Of a stretch of DNA of 64,000 nucleotides, positions 62,435 to 64,000 are shown piece after piece (the first letter of the stretch is position 1; each line of letters begins with the position of its first letter). The notes under the pieces are model-generated. The model was given only the letters and a program-made list of their open reading frames with translations, ran no database searches and was not told the DNA's origin. Position numbers and translations under genes: made by a program. The DNA is from Microbacterium sp. SS28. GTDB taxonomy: Bacteria > Actinomycetota > Actinomycetes > Actinomycetales > Microbacteriaceae. The stretch is taken from the NCBI RefSeq assembly GCF_022761035.1, contig NZ_JAKWJP010000006.1, forward strand, positions 1-64,000. The letters run 5' to 3'.

Positions 62435-63379
62435 ATGCCGCGTCGCGTCGTCGTCGCGGGAGCGTCGGGCCTCATCGGCTCCGCGCTCGTCGCACGCCTG
62501 CGCGCCGACGGCGTGACGGTCACGACCCTCGTGCGGCGGCCCGCGGAGGCCGCCGACGAGGTCTCGTGGCTGCAGGGACCTCTCGACCCTGCTGTGCTCG
62601 AGGGGGCGGACGCCGTCGTCGGGCTCAACGGCGCGAGCATCGGCCGCTTCCCCTGGACGGCCGCATACAAGCACACGCTCGTGTGGTCGCGCATCACGCC
62701 GACGCAGGTGCTCGCGCGCGCGGTGCGCGAGCTCGGGGCCGATGCGCCCTTGTTCGTCTCGTCGTCGGCGGTCGGCTACTACGGCTCGGCGCCGCGCAGA
62801 GTGCTGACCGAGACGTCGCCGCGGGGCGAGACGTTCCTCGCCGATCTGTGCGGCGAGTGGGAGGATGCCGCGCTCGCCGCAGGAGCGCACGCACGCGTCG
62901 CACTGCTGCGCACGGCGCCCGTCGTGCACGCGCAGGGCGTCCTCAAACCGCTTCTGCTCCTCACGAAGCTGGGCGTGAGCGGACCCATCGGACGCGGGAC
63001 CCAGGCGTGGCCGTGGATCTCACTCGAGGACGAGGTCGCCGCGATCCGGCACGTCATCGACCGCGGGCTCGAGGGACCCTTCAACCTCACGGGCCCGACG
63101 CGCGCGAGCGCGAACGACCTGGGGTTCGCACTCGCGATGCGGCTCAACCGGCCCTTCCTCGTGCGCGCGCCCGAATGGGGCCTGCGGCTCGTCCTCGGCC
63201 CCGACCCCACCGAGGCCCTGCTCACGACTGACGCCCACGTGCGCCCGGCCGCCCTCGAGGCATCCGGATTCCGATTCCGGCATACGACGGTCGAGCAGGC
63301 CGTCGAGTCCGCCGTGCCCGCAGCCGAAGCTGCGACCTTCCTGATCGGCGGGTCCGGGAGCGCGCTCGCCCGCGGCTGA
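62435..63379 (+). CDS. TIGR01777-family NAD-dependent epimerase
   Basis: This 314-residue protein has the Rossmann start RRVVVAGASGLIGSALVARL, the SSSAVGYYGS active-site strand, and a C-terminal DUF1731-type region ending at RPAALEASGFRFRH. The family (YfcH-like) is an extended SDR of unknown substrate. The ATG at 62435-62437 is used because GGGGGA precedes it; the TTG upstream is inside the osmC-like gene. Confidence 0.92.
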   Translation: MPRRVVVAGASGLIGSALVARLRADGVTVTTLVRRPAEAADEVSWLQGPLDPAVLEGADAVVGLNGASIGRFPWTAAYKHTLVWSRITPTQVLARAVRELGADAPLFVSSSAVGYYGSAPRRVLTETSPRGETFLADLCGEWEDAALAAGAHARVALLRTAPVVHAQGVLKPLLLLTKLGVSGPIGRGTQAWPWISLEDEVAAIRHVIDRGLEGPFNLTGPTRASANDLGFALAMRLNRPFLVRAPEWGLRLVLGPDPTEALLTTDAHVRPAALEASGFRFRHTTVEQAVESAVPAAEAATFLIGGSGSALARG

Positions 63380-63394
63380 CGCGCCGGCTCGGGT

Positions 63395-63847
63395 CTAGCC
63401 TGCGCGGCGCTCGGCCGCCTCGAGGGCGATCGCCTTGCGGATCGCACCGCGGGCGCGGCGGCGGTCCCCCGCCGCGTCGTAGCCGAGCCCCAGGCGATAC
63501 CAGGCGCGCCAATCGTCCGGATGAGCCTGCGCGTCGTCGCGGAGCGCGGGGAACGCGGCATCCCCGTCCTCGCGGACGACCCTCCCGCTGGGGCGCACCG
63601 CGACATCGTCCTGCGGGAGGCCCCCCTCGGCCTCCAGCCGGCGCCCGACACGCTCGGCGCGCACGCCGAACCACAGCTCGCGTCCGAGCGCCCACACGGC
63701 GATGACAGGGAGGACGAACAGCGCGACGCCCATCGCGACCGCGATCGGATCGCCGCTCACGAGCAGAAGCCACCCCCGCTGCGCGACGAGTGCGATGTAC
63801 AGCGCGAGCAGCGCCGCCATGACGACGACGCCGACGCGGGCGGTCAC
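63395..63847 (-). CDS. Small membrane protein with TPR-like C-terminus
   Basis: This 150-residue protein has two membrane spans (about 4-23 and 36-55) and a cytosolic C-terminus with one TPR-like helix pair (DWRAWYRLGLGYDAAGDRRRARGAI). Function is unknown. The GTG at 63845-63847 overlaps the stop of the upstream partial gene (GTGA). Confidence 0.8.
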   Translation of the reverse strand: MTARVGVVVMAALLALYIALVAQRGWLLLVSGDPIAVAMGVALFVLPVIAVWALGRELWFGVRAERVGRRLEAEGGLPQDDVAVRPSGRVVREDGDAAFPALRDDAQAHPDDWRAWYRLGLGYDAAGDRRRARGAIRKAIALEAAERRAG

Positions 63848-64000
63848 GCGCTCGTGGCCCGCGCCACCTGACCGGGGACGCCCGCCTCTTCGACGGGCCG
63901 GTCGTCGCCCTGCCCCGGCACGCGCAGGCCGATGTCGAGGAAGCTGTCGAGCCCCACGACGACCCCGCGCACATCGCGGGCGGCAGCGAGGGCGAGACGG
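63844..64000 (-). CDS. Partial CDS running off the right edge (C-terminal end only)
   Basis: About 51 codons of an upstream gene remain, ending in GQVARATSA before a stop that overlaps the start of the TPR-like membrane protein. The visible part (LALAAARDVRGVVVGLDSFLD) is not enough to name a family. Coupled translation suggests it belongs to the same operon. Confidence 0.55.
   Translation of the reverse strand, partial: RLALAAARDVRGVVVGLDSFLDIGLRVPGQGDDRPVEEAGVPGQVARATSA

Overview
The window is a gene-dense, very GC-rich chromosomal segment of an actinobacterium, most likely Microbacteriaceae and probably Microbacterium-like. This rests on codon usage, ATGA/GTGA stop-start overlaps, many apparently leaderless genes with TAGGCT/TAGGGT-type -10 boxes, and gene order. 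Two conserved actinobacterial blocks can be recognised: infC-rpmI-rplT-rRNA methylase-pheST-arg, and lexA-hflX-dapF-miaAB-recXA-clgR-cinA-pgsA-ftsK-rnj-dapA-thyX. Species assignment is inference; no search was run.

Layout. Positions 1-364 hold the promoter and boxA leader of an rRNA operon that leaves the window to the left on the minus strand. Next come a SatD-family regulator with a membrane partner behind phased palindromes, and an arginine operon read leftward (argC-J-B-D-F, an acyltransferase-like membrane protein, argH). Upstream of argC are a dienelactone hydrolase and an internally deleted epimerase remnant. Positions 11276-16808 carry the most unusual element: a four-gene plus-strand operon encoding an alpha/beta hydrolase with an acidic linker, a CHAT-like protein lacking both catalytic residues, an intact CHAT protease and a C25/caspase-like cysteine protease. 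It sits between pheT and argC, where housekeeping genes are usually close together.

From 16.8 to 27 kb run pheT/pheS, a glutamate-type ABC transporter (gluDCBA), an rRNA/tRNA methylase, rplT-rpmI-infC with a long leader containing an apparent alternative-pairing switch and an AUC start, and a DUF1844 gene. From 27 to 32.6 kb are a PLP decarboxylase, SseB and histidine genes (hisC-hisB-hisH-priA). At 32.6-34 kb a LysM protein and lexA diverge from a region with an SOS box and a very strong hairpin. Then follow a membrane protein, metF-metE, an S9 peptidase, hflX, a 69-bp tandem repeat, a methyltransferase, miaB-miaA-GNAT-NTF2-dapF, a phosphotransferase, recA-recX with an SOS box and 71-bp repeats, DUF3046, a ClgR-like regulator, cinA-pgsA-ftsK, a GNAT, rnj, dapA, an SDR and thyX. 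The right end has a thioredoxin/DUF4395 pair, OsmC, a TIGR01777 epimerase and two small minus-strand genes, the last cut by the window edge.

How the genes work together: most are core metabolism (Arg, His, Met, Lys), translation, tRNA modification, RNA decay and the SOS/recombination set. The protease-hydrolase operon is the main accessory element and is the best candidate for an undescribed conflict or programmed-death system.
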